A DNA stretch of 42,415 bases from Saprospiraceae bacterium UBA6168 (GTDB taxonomy: Bacteria > Bacteroidota > Bacteroidia > Chitinophagales > Saprospiraceae). Shown here piece after piece: positions 16,997-26,100 of the stretch; positions within the stretch are counted from its first letter, which is position 1; the number at the start of each line of letters is the position of its first letter. Made by a program: the position numbers and the translations under genes. Below the pieces are notes generated by a model, which was not told the origin of the DNA, searched no databases, and saw only the letters and a list, made by a program, of their open reading frames with translations. The stretch covers positions 67,377 through 109,791 of the forward strand of contig DIUC01000028.1 of NCBI GenBank assembly GCA_002435785.1, read 5' to 3'.

Positions 16997-18430
16997 ATGG
17001 AAAACAAGCAAGCCGGTGCTGGAGACCTTGTCAAATATTTTGGACTTGGCACAGGCATCATCCTTATCATTAGCTCTATCATTGGGTCTGGGGTCTATAA
17101 AAAAGTAGCCTCCATGTCGGTCATCGCCGAGTCACCGGAGATGATACTGCTGGCTTGGGTGTTGGCAGGAGTTGTCACACTGCTCGGAGTTCTCTCCCTT
17201 GCGGAAATCGCAATGCTGATGCCAGAGTCGGGCGGCTCATTTGTCTATCTGAACAAAATCTATGGGGAAAAGTATGGCTACTTCTACGGTTGGGCCAGTT
17301 TCGCTTGCATTCAGTCGGCCTCCACGGCGGCTATTGCCTACGTCTTTGCCCAGTCCCTAAACGCAGTGGTACCTCTCCCAATTCTCGGCGGGGCGTGGGA
17401 GTCCTTGACGGTGCTGTGGATTTTCACCCCCTTCGCCAACATGGGGGTCAAGCTCGCAGCCGTTGGCCTAATCGTGCTCCTCAGTGCGGTCAACTACATG
17501 GGGGTCCGAAAGGGTGGGGGACTCAGCAACATCATTACTGTCATTGTAGTCATCAGCCTTTTTTCCATCATCATCATGGGCCTCACATTGAGCGATGGCA
17601 GTTGGGGCAACCTCACCACCGACTCCAGCACTTACCCTCCGCAAAAAATGGGAGAAAACTTCGGGTTCATGAAAGTACTGTTCGGCACAATGTTGGCCTC
17701 CTTTTGGGCTTACGAGGGTTGGATAAACATCGGGTTCGTGGGCGACGAAATCAAGAACCCACAGCGCAACATCCCCCGTATTTTGATATTCGGCATTCTG
17801 ATTATCATGGGCATTTACTTGCTCGTGAACATGACCTACTTGTATGTGATGCCGATTGATGAAATGATGGCCGTGGCGACCACCGAGAACGGCGTAGCTG
17901 CCGTGGAGGTCATGCGGAAATTCCTTGGCAATGGTGGGGCTTTTGCCATCTCGCTGCTCATCGTGCTTACCACAGCGGGCTGCACCAACTCGACGATACT
18001 CACTTCCGCACGTATATATTATGCGATGGCAAGGCAGGGCATGTTTTTCAAAAGAGCGGCCTACGTTCACCCAAAGTACAAAGTTCCCACAAAATCCTTG
18101 GTCATTTTTGCGACATGGTCTTGCATTTTGGTATTCTCCGGCACATTCGACCAACTCACCGATATGCTGGTTTTCGTGCAGTTCATTTTTTATGCACTCG
18201 TGATTGCTGGTGTTTTCATCCTTCGGAAAAGAATGCCCGATGCCGAACGCTCTTACAAAGTCATTGGCTATCCAGTAGTGCCAGCATTATTTGTGCTTTT
18301 CTGCGTAGGGTTGTTGATAAACACGGTAATTGAGCAACCAAGGGAAGCAGGTATTGGCTTGTTTTTGACCGCACTCGGGACGCCCTTTTACTATTATTTC
18401 AAGAAAAATAACTTCGTTACTAAGGATTGA
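16997..18430 (+). CDS. APC superfamily amino-acid permease
   Basis: 477 residues from the ATG at 16997 (MENKQAGAGDLVKYFG); an in-frame ATG at 16937 would add 20 residues of non-family sequence. About twelve hydrophobic segments are visible. TM1 has the helix-breaking SSIIGSGVYK motif typical of APC substrate binding, and GVLSLAEIAMLMPESGGSFVYLNKIYGEKYGYFYGW covers TM2-3. Further membrane segments run to the C-terminal FYYYFKK. It is predicted to move amino acids across the inner membrane with H+ or by exchange. The specificity cannot be read; it resembles the LAT/basic amino-acid transporter branch. It is divergent from the AAA+ gene and transcribed alone. Confidence 0.9.
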   Translation: MENKQAGAGDLVKYFGLGTGIILIISSIIGSGVYKKVASMSVIAESPEMILLAWVLAGVVTLLGVLSLAEIAMLMPESGGSFVYLNKIYGEKYGYFYGWASFACIQSASTAAIAYVFAQSLNAVVPLPILGGAWESLTVLWIFTPFANMGVKLAAVGLIVLLSAVNYMGVRKGGGLSNIITVIVVISLFSIIIMGLTLSDGSWGNLTTDSSTYPPQKMGENFGFMKVLFGTMLASFWAYEGWINIGFVGDEIKNPQRNIPRILIFGILIIMGIYLLVNMTYLYVMPIDEMMAVATTENGVAAVEVMRKFLGNGGAFAISLLIVLTTAGCTNSTILTSARIYYAMARQGMFFKRAAYVHPKYKVPTKSLVIFATWSCILVFSGTFDQLTDMLVFVQFIFYALVIAGVFILRKRMPDAERSYKVIGYPVVPALFVLFCVGLLINTVIEQPREAGIGLFLTALGTPFYYYFKKNNFVTKD

Positions 18431-18490
18431 TTGCGAGAGCAATCCGGTTGTCACAAATTGCCGCTAAAATAAATGGTTTTGAAACGGGTC

Positions 18491-18546
18491 TGCGTGCCGT
18501 AGGTACCGCTATATTCCCCACTGGATGTAGCATACCTTCGGCACGC
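18491..18546. repeat. long imperfect inverted repeat, possible dispersed element
   Basis: The outer arms TGCGTGCCGTAGGTA (18491-18505) and TACCTTCGGCACGCA (18532-18546) match at 14 of 15 positions. An inner GCTAT/ATGTAGC pairing extends the hairpin around a short CCCCACTGG-type loop. It is the only structured part of the 264-bp gap between the permease and the paaE-like gene. There is no U-tract, so it is not a typical terminator. Its form suggests a dispersed intergenic palindrome. Confidence 0.6.
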
Positions 18547-18619
18547 AAACCAATGTTTATGCAGATTTCTTCCGACGTTTCGTGCCTAAGGGCATGTTTA
18601 TCCGCATTTCAAACCCGAA

Positions 18620-18650
18620 TTTGCACAAACAACTATTCCCACTATCTTCG
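18620..18650 (+). promoter_or_regulatory. promoter of the paaE-like gene
   Basis: TTTG (18620-18623), 19 nt, then TATCTTCG (18643-18650), a one-base variant of TAnnTTTG, stands 45 nt before the ATG at 18695. This is the same distance as in pdhB. Confidence 0.6.
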
Positions 18651-18694
18651 CACCCGAACCAGTGTTCGCCAAAGCCCTCAGCCTTTAACTAAAT

Positions 18695-19768
18695 ATGCCA
18701 AAATTTCACAGCCTAAAAGTTCGGGATGTGCGCCGGGAGACGCCAGATTGCGTTTCCGTCAGCTTTGAAGTCCCACCAAATCTAAAGCCCGAATACGAGT
18801 TCGTCCCGGGCCAGCACCTTACCCTCAAAAAAACTATCAACGGCACGGAAGTCCGTCGCTCCTATTCCATTTGTTCCAGCCCAACTCAAGGCGAACTTAG
18901 GGTAGCCATCAAGCGGGTAGCAGGTGGCCAGTTTTCGGTTTTTGCCAATGAGCAACTTGCCATCGGCACCGACCTTGACGTGATGACCCCGATGGGCAAT
19001 TTCACCATTGAGGCCGCCCCCGAACAAGTTAAGCATTATGTCGCCTTCGCAGCCGGAAGCGGCATCACCCCCATCATCGCTATGATGAAAACGGTGCTGG
19101 CGGTGGAGCCTCTCAGCCACTTTACCTTATTTTATGGTAATCGCACGACGGAATCCATCATCTTCAGGGACGAGATTGAAGACCTAAAGAACGAATACCT
19201 CACCCGCTTGAGCGTTCACCATGTATTGAGCCAGGAGGACATTGGGGCGGACTTGTTTTTTGGTCGAATAGACCAGGAAAAAAGCCGTCGTTACTGCACA
19301 CGACTGCTGGATGTGGCCGATGTGGACGCATTCTACCTCTGCGGCCCGGAGCAGATGATATTTGCAGTAAAATCAACCCTCCTTGAACTTGGGGTTGAGG
19401 AAAGGCAGGTCCATTTTGAATTGTTCACCACCCCGGGCGAAAGTACAGGAGTAACCAACAAGGCTTGGGTTCCAACCCAGCGCCTCTCTGCTGCCAAAAT
19501 CACACTGACCTTGGACGGCAATACCTTTACCTACGACCACGGTCAAGCAACCGAGACCATCCTCGATGCCGCTTCTAAAACGATTGCCGACCTTCCGTTC
19601 GCCTGCAAAGGTGGCGTGTGTTGCACCTGCAAAGCCAAACTGTTGCAAGGTGAAGTAGAGATGGAAGTGTGCTATGGCCTCGAACGGGAAGAAGTGGAGG
19701 CTGGCTATATACTGACCTGCCAAGCCCATCCAAAAACCGAAACAGTGGTTTTGAGCTTTGATGAGTAA
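18695..19768 (+). CDS. paaE: phenylacetyl-CoA epoxidase reductase-like protein (PaaE family)
   Basis: This 357-residue protein is an FNR-type flavoprotein fused to a plant-type ferredoxin. The FAD-binding RRSYSICSSP lies near residues 51-60, the nicotinamide-binding AAGSGITPI near 112-120, and YLCGPEQMI near 213-221. The ferredoxin domain (about 265-357) has CKGGVCCTC, giving Cys-x4-Cys-x2-Cys, and a final Cys in YILTCQAHP for a 2Fe-2S cluster. It passes electrons from NAD(P)H to an oxygenase; in PaaE the partner is the PaaABC epoxidase. No paaA-D genes are in the window, so it could serve another di-iron oxygenase. A TetR regulator follows after 66 bp. Confidence 0.85.
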   Translation: MPKFHSLKVRDVRRETPDCVSVSFEVPPNLKPEYEFVPGQHLTLKKTINGTEVRRSYSICSSPTQGELRVAIKRVAGGQFSVFANEQLAIGTDLDVMTPMGNFTIEAAPEQVKHYVAFAAGSGITPIIAMMKTVLAVEPLSHFTLFYGNRTTESIIFRDEIEDLKNEYLTRLSVHHVLSQEDIGADLFFGRIDQEKSRRYCTRLLDVADVDAFYLCGPEQMIFAVKSTLLELGVEERQVHFELFTTPGESTGVTNKAWVPTQRLSAAKITLTLDGNTFTYDHGQATETILDAASKTIADLPFACKGGVCCTCKAKLLQGEVEMEVCYGLEREEVEAGYILTCQAHPKTETVVLSFDE

Positions 19769-19834
19769 CAACTGTAAGAAGCTGATTTTCAGTATTTTGT
19801 AGGAATAACTGCGCCGACCTAACCTTGTTGCCTT

Positions 19835-20422
19835 ATGGCTATTTCGCCAACCAAACAAAAAATCTTTGAGGAGGCCGCTCAGCTTTTTCAGGAAAAGGGC
19901 TACTTAGCGGCCTCCATGCGAGAGCTTGCCATGCGGTGCGGCTTGCAGGTTTCGAGTTTGTACTCGCATTTTGGGAGCAAGGAAGAGCTGCTGCAAAAAA
20001 TCTGCTTTGACAGCGCAAGGGCGTACCAGGACGGCATGAAAACAGTGGAAGAATCAAATGCCTCACCCTCCGACAAGGTGCGCCAGCTCATATCCCTGCA
20101 CATTCGAATCGCTACGACAGACGTGACCTCCGTGACCATTTTCAGCGACGAGTGGCGGCACTTGAGCGAGCCTTTTTTGCAGGAGTTCCTGGGGATTCGC
20201 AAGGATTACGAGACCCGGTTCAGCCGAATCCTTCAGCAGGGGATTGACGCTGGGGAACTGGCAGGAATGAACGTCACGGTTTGCCTTTTTACCATCCTGA
20301 CGTCGCTGCGGTGGCTACACCGGTGGTATCCCGAAAAACGGGGCATTTCGGTAAAATCTCTGGAAGCGGAAATTTTGCGATTTCTGTTCAATGGGATCAA
20401 GAAGCCGTCACACCCACAATAA
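19835..20422 (+). CDS. TetR/AcrR family transcriptional regulator
   Basis: 195 residues. The N-terminal helix-turn-helix is clear: KIFEEAAQLFQEKGYLAASMRELAMRCGLQVSSLYSHFGSKEELLQKIC, about residues 8-58. The C-terminal ligand domain is helical and resembles the C-terminal domain seen in Bacteroidota regulators beside paa genes (HLSEPFLQEFLGIRKDYETRFSRILQQGIDAGEL). It probably controls the upstream reductase gene and perhaps itself in response to a CoA-ester or aromatic ligand, but that is inferred from position only. No clear palindromic operator was seen in the 66-bp gap. Confidence 0.88.
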   Translation: MAISPTKQKIFEEAAQLFQEKGYLAASMRELAMRCGLQVSSLYSHFGSKEELLQKICFDSARAYQDGMKTVEESNASPSDKVRQLISLHIRIATTDVTSVTIFSDEWRHLSEPFLQEFLGIRKDYETRFSRILQQGIDAGELAGMNVTVCLFTILTSLRWLHRWYPEKRGISVKSLEAEILRFLFNGIKKPSHPQ

Positions 20423-20435
20423 ATGACTGAAAGCA

Positions 20436-20873
20436 ATGAACAAAGGAATCTTCATTTTACTTTTTGCCACCGCCCTGTCCTTAACAACGAGCTGCGGCTC
20501 CGATGCAAAGCAGGGGCAACAATTTGCCTGTGGCACTCCACTTGCCGAGGCGGAATTAAACGAGTTCAAGGCCCCGAACAAACCTGGCTATAAGGTTGAT
20601 GAGCTGAAATTATTGGGAAAGCTGTCGCTTGCCATCTTCGACACAACGGGGAGGGTTAAGAACTACGACGTACAGTTTTTTGACAACACGAGGCAAAGGT
20701 TGGTAGTGCAGGTATATGAGATGTGGGAACTGACGGACATGGACAAGGCGGCCTGTGCCGTTTTCAATTTCAAGGACTACATGCTGCCGCCTGAAACGAT
20801 GGTCATTTTTTACCAAAAAGAGAGAAATGCGCCCGACCAGCACATTGTGTTGGGGTTGCGGACAACTGATTGA
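20436..20873 (+). CDS. small lipoprotein of unknown family
   Basis: 145 residues with a lipoprotein signal peptide (hydrophobic 5-17, TTSC lipobox, Cys20). The mature part is short and mixed alpha/beta (LKLLGKLSLAIFDTTGRVKNYDVQFFDNTRQRLVVQVYEMW ... ETMVIFYQKERNAPDQHIVLGLRTTD). I do not recognise a domain. It starts 13 bp after the TetR stop and ends just before a strong hairpin, so it is likely the last gene of the paaE-tetR unit. Nothing in the sequence links it to phenylacetate metabolism. Confidence 0.7.
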   Translation: MNKGIFILLFATALSLTTSCGSDAKQGQQFACGTPLAEAELNEFKAPNKPGYKVDELKLLGKLSLAIFDTTGRVKNYDVQFFDNTRQRLVVQVYEMWELTDMDKAACAVFNFKDYMLPPETMVIFYQKERNAPDQHIVLGLRTTD

Positions 20874-20881
20874 GGTGAGGA

Positions 20882-20923
20882 TTTGCGCAGCGAAAACAAA
20901 AAAGGAAGCTTTCGCTGCGCAAA
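20882..20923. terminator. perfect 14-bp hairpin between convergent genes
   Basis: TTTGCGCAGCGAAA (20882-20895) and TTTCGCTGCGCAAA (20910-20923) are exact inverted repeats around a 14-nt loop. There is no strong U-tract, but the position between two convergent stops supports termination or mRNA 3'-end protection. Confidence 0.65.
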
Positions 20924-20932
20924 CAGTTGTTG

Positions 20933-22870
20933 TTAAGGTGTAACGTCGTTGCCAGCCAGTTCAATCATGATTGACAATTCATCCACCAATTCTTGGTCGT
21001 TGCCGTTGAACCCGACGCTCTTGAAGCGAATTTTGCCATTGCGGTCCACCACGAACTTGGTCGGAATGCCCGATACTCCAAATTTGGCGACCACCTCATT
21101 TTCCAAGTCAAGTAGCACATTAAAGGTATAGGACTTGGAAGCGATGAAATCCCCAGCGGACTTCGCTTTGTCCTCCGAGTTTTCCCAAGTGTCAATGAAG
21201 AGGAACTCCACGTCCTTGCGGTCGGCATATTTATTTACAGCCGTTTGCATACCGGGGAAGGAAGCCTTGCACGGGCCGCACCAAGTCGCCCAAAAGTCAA
21301 GAATCAACACCTTTCCACGCAGGCCCTCCAACGAAACTTCTTCTCCTTTCAGGTTTCGGAGCTTGAACGCCGGGGCGTTCTCGTCAATCATCTTCAGCTC
21401 AATTTCTGCCCGCTTTTTGGCCTTGGCTTCCTTTTCGAGGCTCACCATGTATTTCTCATAAGCTGACTCCACGGTATTGTTGGCGAGGAAAATCCGCTTG
21501 TGCTGCTCCGTCATTTTGGAGGTGGCTTTGCCTTCGGCAATGAACTTGGTCAGGAGTTCTTCGGTCTCCTTGGCCGTTTTGTTCTTCTCATAGAAAACGG
21601 CGTAGCGTTCGTTCATTTCCCCATCTTCAAACTTGTATTTCTCGCAAGCAATGGCCTGGTATTGGAAGGCTTTGGCGTAGTCGCCATTTTTGAAGAGCAG
21701 CAGTGCGTAGGTATCCGAGTACATGGCCCTCCCAAAGTTCAAATTGTTTTTGTAATTCTTCATGGAGGTTCCCCTTGGCTTTGAAACGGGACTTTCAAGT
21801 TCCTTTTCCAGCAGCGCCACGGACCGGGCCGAGAGTTCAAGCCCTTTTTTGGGGTTGGAGGCTTCCCCGTCCAAGCTCTCACCAGACATGGGCCAGGCGA
21901 GGTTGTTCAACACACCGGCCTGCCGCTGGCGGTCTGTGATTTGGGCGAAGTATTTCTCAAAGTTCGTCCAGTCCTCCATTTTGGCATATTCGGTGGCGAT
22001 GGATGCAGCCCAGGTCATCAAGGTTTTATCAAAATCCTTAGCTTTCGCAAATTTGGTTTTGCCTTCATTCCAGATTTTCAGTTTTTCATCCAAGGTTTTT
22101 GCGGCACGGAAGGCAGTATTGGCCTCGTTTGCACCAAATCTGCCATTCGGAAACCGCTCCTTTACCTTATTATCCACTGCATCTGCCAGCGCCTTATCCT
22201 CGATAGCTTTTGCGATAGAAAGGGCAAGCCCATAGTCGTCCTCCGTTGATTTTTTGTTCTTCAGAATTTTGTCCACCTGCGCCTGGAACTGACCAACCAA
22301 TTGCTCGTCGCCATTCTTTTTGGCAAGTCCAGCGAGGCTGCCCGCAAACCGCCAGTCGTTGACGGCATCAGGGTTGGTGGCCAACTCCTGTTTTGCCAAG
22401 TTGTAGGCTTTTTCTGCATCGGTTTTTATGCCTCCATTTCGGCCATATCCGTTGTACAACAAGGATTTTATGCCGACTGCACCCGGCACGGCGGTGGTAC
22501 GGTCGGCTTTGTAAACCAAGGTCTTGTAACCCTTGCCGCCATTGTTGTCCGATTTTTCCAGTTCGTCATTACCGAAGGAAAAAAGCACGGCTTGGGCATT
22601 GGCGGGTACCTTCATCATGGTGGTGTAGGCACCAGCTTCGAGCTTAAATTCAAGGTCAATGGCGGTGGCTTCCATGTTGCCAGCCTCGTACAGGTAGGCA
22701 ACGCCGTCAAAGGTTACACCAGCCAAAGGGCCGCCAGTTGGGTCATAGCTGATGCTGGCGTTGTCGCCAGCAATCGGCTTCTCAGGCGTGATGGAGAATT
22801 GTTGCGCAGCAAGGTTGGAAGCGAGCAGCAGCATTGCCAGCACAGTGAGGGAATGGATTGTTTTTTTCAT
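20933..22870 (-). CDS. TlpA-like thioredoxin-fold protein with long TPR-like region
   Basis: 645 residues. A signal peptide (about 1-22, SNLAAQ) precedes an N-terminal beta domain (FSITPEKPIAGDNASISYDPTGGPL). A long helical region (about 130-490) with TPR-like pairs follows, such as LLFKNGDYAKAFQYQAIACEKYK. The C-terminal TlpA/AhpC-type thioredoxin domain has APAFKLRNLKGEEVSLEGLRGKVLILDFWATWCGPC, with the redox pair Cys531 and Cys534, and the cis-Pro loop SGIPTKFVV. It should act as a periplasmic thiol-disulfide oxidoreductase. The N-terminal parts may tether or present a substrate. It is transcribed alone from a -7 element at 22910-22903. Confidence 0.88.
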   Translation of the reverse strand: MKKTIHSLTVLAMLLLASNLAAQQFSITPEKPIAGDNASISYDPTGGPLAGVTFDGVAYLYEAGNMEATAIDLEFKLEAGAYTTMMKVPANAQAVLFSFGNDELEKSDNNGGKGYKTLVYKADRTTAVPGAVGIKSLLYNGYGRNGGIKTDAEKAYNLAKQELATNPDAVNDWRFAGSLAGLAKKNGDEQLVGQFQAQVDKILKNKKSTEDDYGLALSIAKAIEDKALADAVDNKVKERFPNGRFGANEANTAFRAAKTLDEKLKIWNEGKTKFAKAKDFDKTLMTWAASIATEYAKMEDWTNFEKYFAQITDRQRQAGVLNNLAWPMSGESLDGEASNPKKGLELSARSVALLEKELESPVSKPRGTSMKNYKNNLNFGRAMYSDTYALLLFKNGDYAKAFQYQAIACEKYKFEDGEMNERYAVFYEKNKTAKETEELLTKFIAEGKATSKMTEQHKRIFLANNTVESAYEKYMVSLEKEAKAKKRAEIELKMIDENAPAFKLRNLKGEEVSLEGLRGKVLILDFWATWCGPCKASFPGMQTAVNKYADRKDVEFLFIDTWENSEDKAKSAGDFIASKSYTFNVLLDLENEVVAKFGVSGIPTKFVVDRNGKIRFKSVGFNGNDQELVDELSIMIELAGNDVTP

Positions 22871-23198
22871 GTTGAAGATTGTTTAGCGATGAAAACTTTT
22901 GCCGAAGGTAAACAGGATTTCAGAAACCAAATGGCTGTTGTTGGAAACTTGGAAGTTGAGCCCCTCCCATTATTTTTCCACAAATGCTGCCTGACCGACA
23001 AGGTTTTAGGGGGCATTCCTATTTTTGGCCAGCAAAAGACTTTACCTTCGCTCGTCATGTCTTGTCTTTGGCAACAGTTGGCCAAAATTCGATTAGACAA
23101 CGCTCAAAATGAAATCGGTTTTTAAATTGCAAGCCTCTGACAATCAATAGCTTGGAAATACGGAGGCCGAATTTCAAAAAGGATTTAAAGAAAAAATT
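22871..23198. other. gene-free divergent intergenic region
   Basis: This 328-bp gap lies between divergent genes. It holds the minus-strand -7 element (22903-22910). A plus-strand TACCTTCG at 23043-23050 could be the -7 of the 23199 gene with a leader of about 140 nt, though the -33 spacing is poor. An antisense frame from the thioredoxin gene runs in here but has no protein-like features. Confidence 0.5.
22903..22910 (-). promoter_or_regulatory. -7 promoter element for the TlpA-like gene
   Basis: Minus-strand TACCTTCG, with TTTG 17 nt upstream, lies about 33 nt before the start codon. It fits the TAnnTTTG class with one change. Confidence 0.5.
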
Positions 23199-26100
23199 AT
23201 GAAGCAATTCTTCACGTTTTCATTCCTGCTTTTTGCTTTCAGCTTGTTTGCGCAACCTGCGAACGACGACTGTCCCGGAATCGTCAACCTTGGGCCTGCC
23301 CCGGTTTGCCCCGATGACGTGATTTACAACAACCTCAACGCCACGGCCAGCGATATTGGTTTTGACAATATCCCGCCATGTTGGGTGGGCGGCATCGTCA
23401 ACCGGGACGTTTGGTTTTCGTTTGTGGCGGTGGACACGATTTTGGACTACCGCATCACGGTCACTGGTTGCCCAGATCCAAACCTTAGTATTGACCCCAT
23501 CCTCAACCCGCAGATTGCCATTTACCGTGGCGATTGTGAGTACGATGGCCTACAATTGCTGAAATGCGAAACTTCTGCAAACGGTGAGGGCTTGGTGGAA
23601 CTTGACCTTTTTGGCCTAACACCCGGCATCACCTATTTCATCAGGATAAACGACTGGTCGGCTTCGGCTTCGCCGAACGATGGGGCATTCAAGCTGTGCA
23701 TTGTCAAAAAACCGCCAATCAGCACCGTTGACCAGGGCGGCTCCACTGCATGTAGCGGCACGTTGACCGATACGGGCGGCCCCGATGGGGACTATGGCAA
23801 CAATGAAAACTTTGCCTACACCATTTGCCCCACCAATCCGCACAACTGCATCAATTTTACCTTGGACTATTACAACGTCGAGGGTTTCGGTGACCAAATT
23901 GTTTTTTATGATGGCCCAACTATCGGTTCGCCCCAAATCGGCTCCATTTCTGGTGGCGGCAACGGCAACAATAATGGTGGGGTTTGCTACATGGTAGCCG
24001 CCCAAAGCGGCTGTTTGACGGTACAGTTTATTTCAAACGGTTCTACAACTTTTGAGGGATTCCAAGGATTTTGGGAGTGCACCACCGAAGCCTGCCAGGC
24101 TCCTACCCAAATCACCGTACAAACGAGTTCGTCACCAGCAGACATCGTCCAGAGCGTAGTGACGGGCCAAACGGCGATTACCATCACCAATATTGATTGC
24201 CCCAGCTTGGCCTTGGGCACTTTTCAGGCAGGGCCAAACACAGACCTGGGGCTTGAGAAAGGGATTTTGCTGACCAGTGGTTCAGCGCCCGGTGCGGCCA
24301 ATCCTGGCACCTTCTTTACCTCAGCCGGTACTTTCTCCCCAGGGGATGCGGACTTGGATTACCTTTCCTCCATCAACGGCAACAACTCCTTGTCCAATGA
24401 TGCGTGCATCGTGGAGATGGACGTTTTCGCTTCCACGGACGAGATCACCTTTGAATACGTGTTCGGCTCGGAGGAATATCCAGAATGGGTAGGAACTTCG
24501 TTCAACGATATTTTTGCTTTCCTCGTGTCAGGCCCAGGCATCGTTGGCGACCCCAATATTGCCAACCAACAAAACATCGCAACACTGCCAAATGGTACGT
24601 TTATCCAAATCAACAGCGTAAACAACTCCGCCAATTGGCAGTACTACCGCAACAACCAAAACGGCCCAAGCGTGGCCTACGATGGTTTGACCTCCGACTC
24701 ATTGGGCGTGAAAAAGAGCCTCACCGCTCGAATCGCTACCATTCCCTGCAACACCTACCACCTGAAATTCGCAATTGCTGACCGGGGTGACTCAGCCTTT
24801 GATTCCGGCGTTTTCATTTCCGACATCAAAGGTGGCTCGCCACAACTTGGTGTCAACTATAATTCTGGCATCCAGTATTTGGTGGAGGAATGCGTGAACA
24901 TCCCGGACGAGGTGGTCATCAGTTTGAACAACCCGATTGATCAATCAGCCACCTACGACATCGTTGTTTCAGGAACTGCCACTTTGGGGGTAGATTACCT
25001 CCTTACGCTTCCTGGTTCTGTTACGTTTGATACGGGAAATGAAGTTTTCACCTTCCCCATCCAAGCACTGAGCGATGGCTTGCCAGAAGGCACCGAAACG
25101 ATAATCATCCAATTGGTGCGAGACTTTGGTTGCGGTGCTACCATTCTGGCTACCCTCCAAATTGACCTCCAGGACAATCTCAATGTGCAAATCTTTGAAG
25201 ACCAACTCGATACCGTTTTGGTTTGTGAAGGCAATGGCGCGCAGTTGAACGTGATTGGAGCGAACACCTATTTCTGGCAGCCACCGGGTATCTTTTCCGA
25301 CCCGAGCATCTCCAACCCAACCGTCAACCCAACCGTGAGCCAATGGGTGACGGTGATGGGAACGCTGGGCCTATGCACGGATGTGGATTCGGTTTACTTG
25401 GAACTCATCTCGCCGGAGGTAAACATCCTTCCAGAGGGCACCATCAATATTTGCGCTGGCGACATTGTCACCCTCACGGCCACCAACAACGTCAACAACA
25501 GCAACCTGCTTTGGACTACTTTTTTCTTCAACCTGCCTGACCCGACGAACCCTGTGCAGGTGATTGACCCGCCCGCTTTTTTCAACTCCGTTTTCTTGAA
25601 CGTTCAGGTAGAATTGGGAGGCTGCATTGCCACGGACCAAGTTACCATCAACATTGACCCATTTGCCTTTCCGGTCGTGGCCAACGATACGACCATTTGC
25701 CAAAATTACAGCGTTGACCTCGGTACGGACATCATCGGATCGACAACTAATTTTAATTGGACACCGACCGTTGGCTTGAACCCCAGCGGCAACGTGTCCG
25801 GCCCGATAGCCACGCCTGATGCCACTACCACCTATACCTTGATCGCCTCAAGTGCCACTGGTATTTGCAAGGACACCGCCCAAGTTACCATCACGGTCAT
25901 CCCAGCGGATGTGGCCATCCAAAATCCCGACACCGTATTTATATGTGTGGGGGAAAGTGCGACCCTGAACAATATCAATTCCACGGCAGGGGTAGGGGTA
26001 ACTTGGTCACCAAACTTCTTCCTGACGCAAAACAGCCCGCAGCAAGTGGTGGTCAACCCTCCCGTGAGCACTTGGTACTACGCCACGCTTAATACTGGTG

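Noticed and set aside
18427..18768. 113-codon frame overlapping the permease end and the paaE-like start
   Set aside because: It crosses the palindrome and the promoter of the next gene and overlaps a well-supported start; no domain is seen.
22301..23125. 274-codon plus-strand frame over the thioredoxin gene start and the intergenic gap
   Set aside because: Most of it is antisense to the TlpA-like gene, and the composition is not protein-like beyond it.
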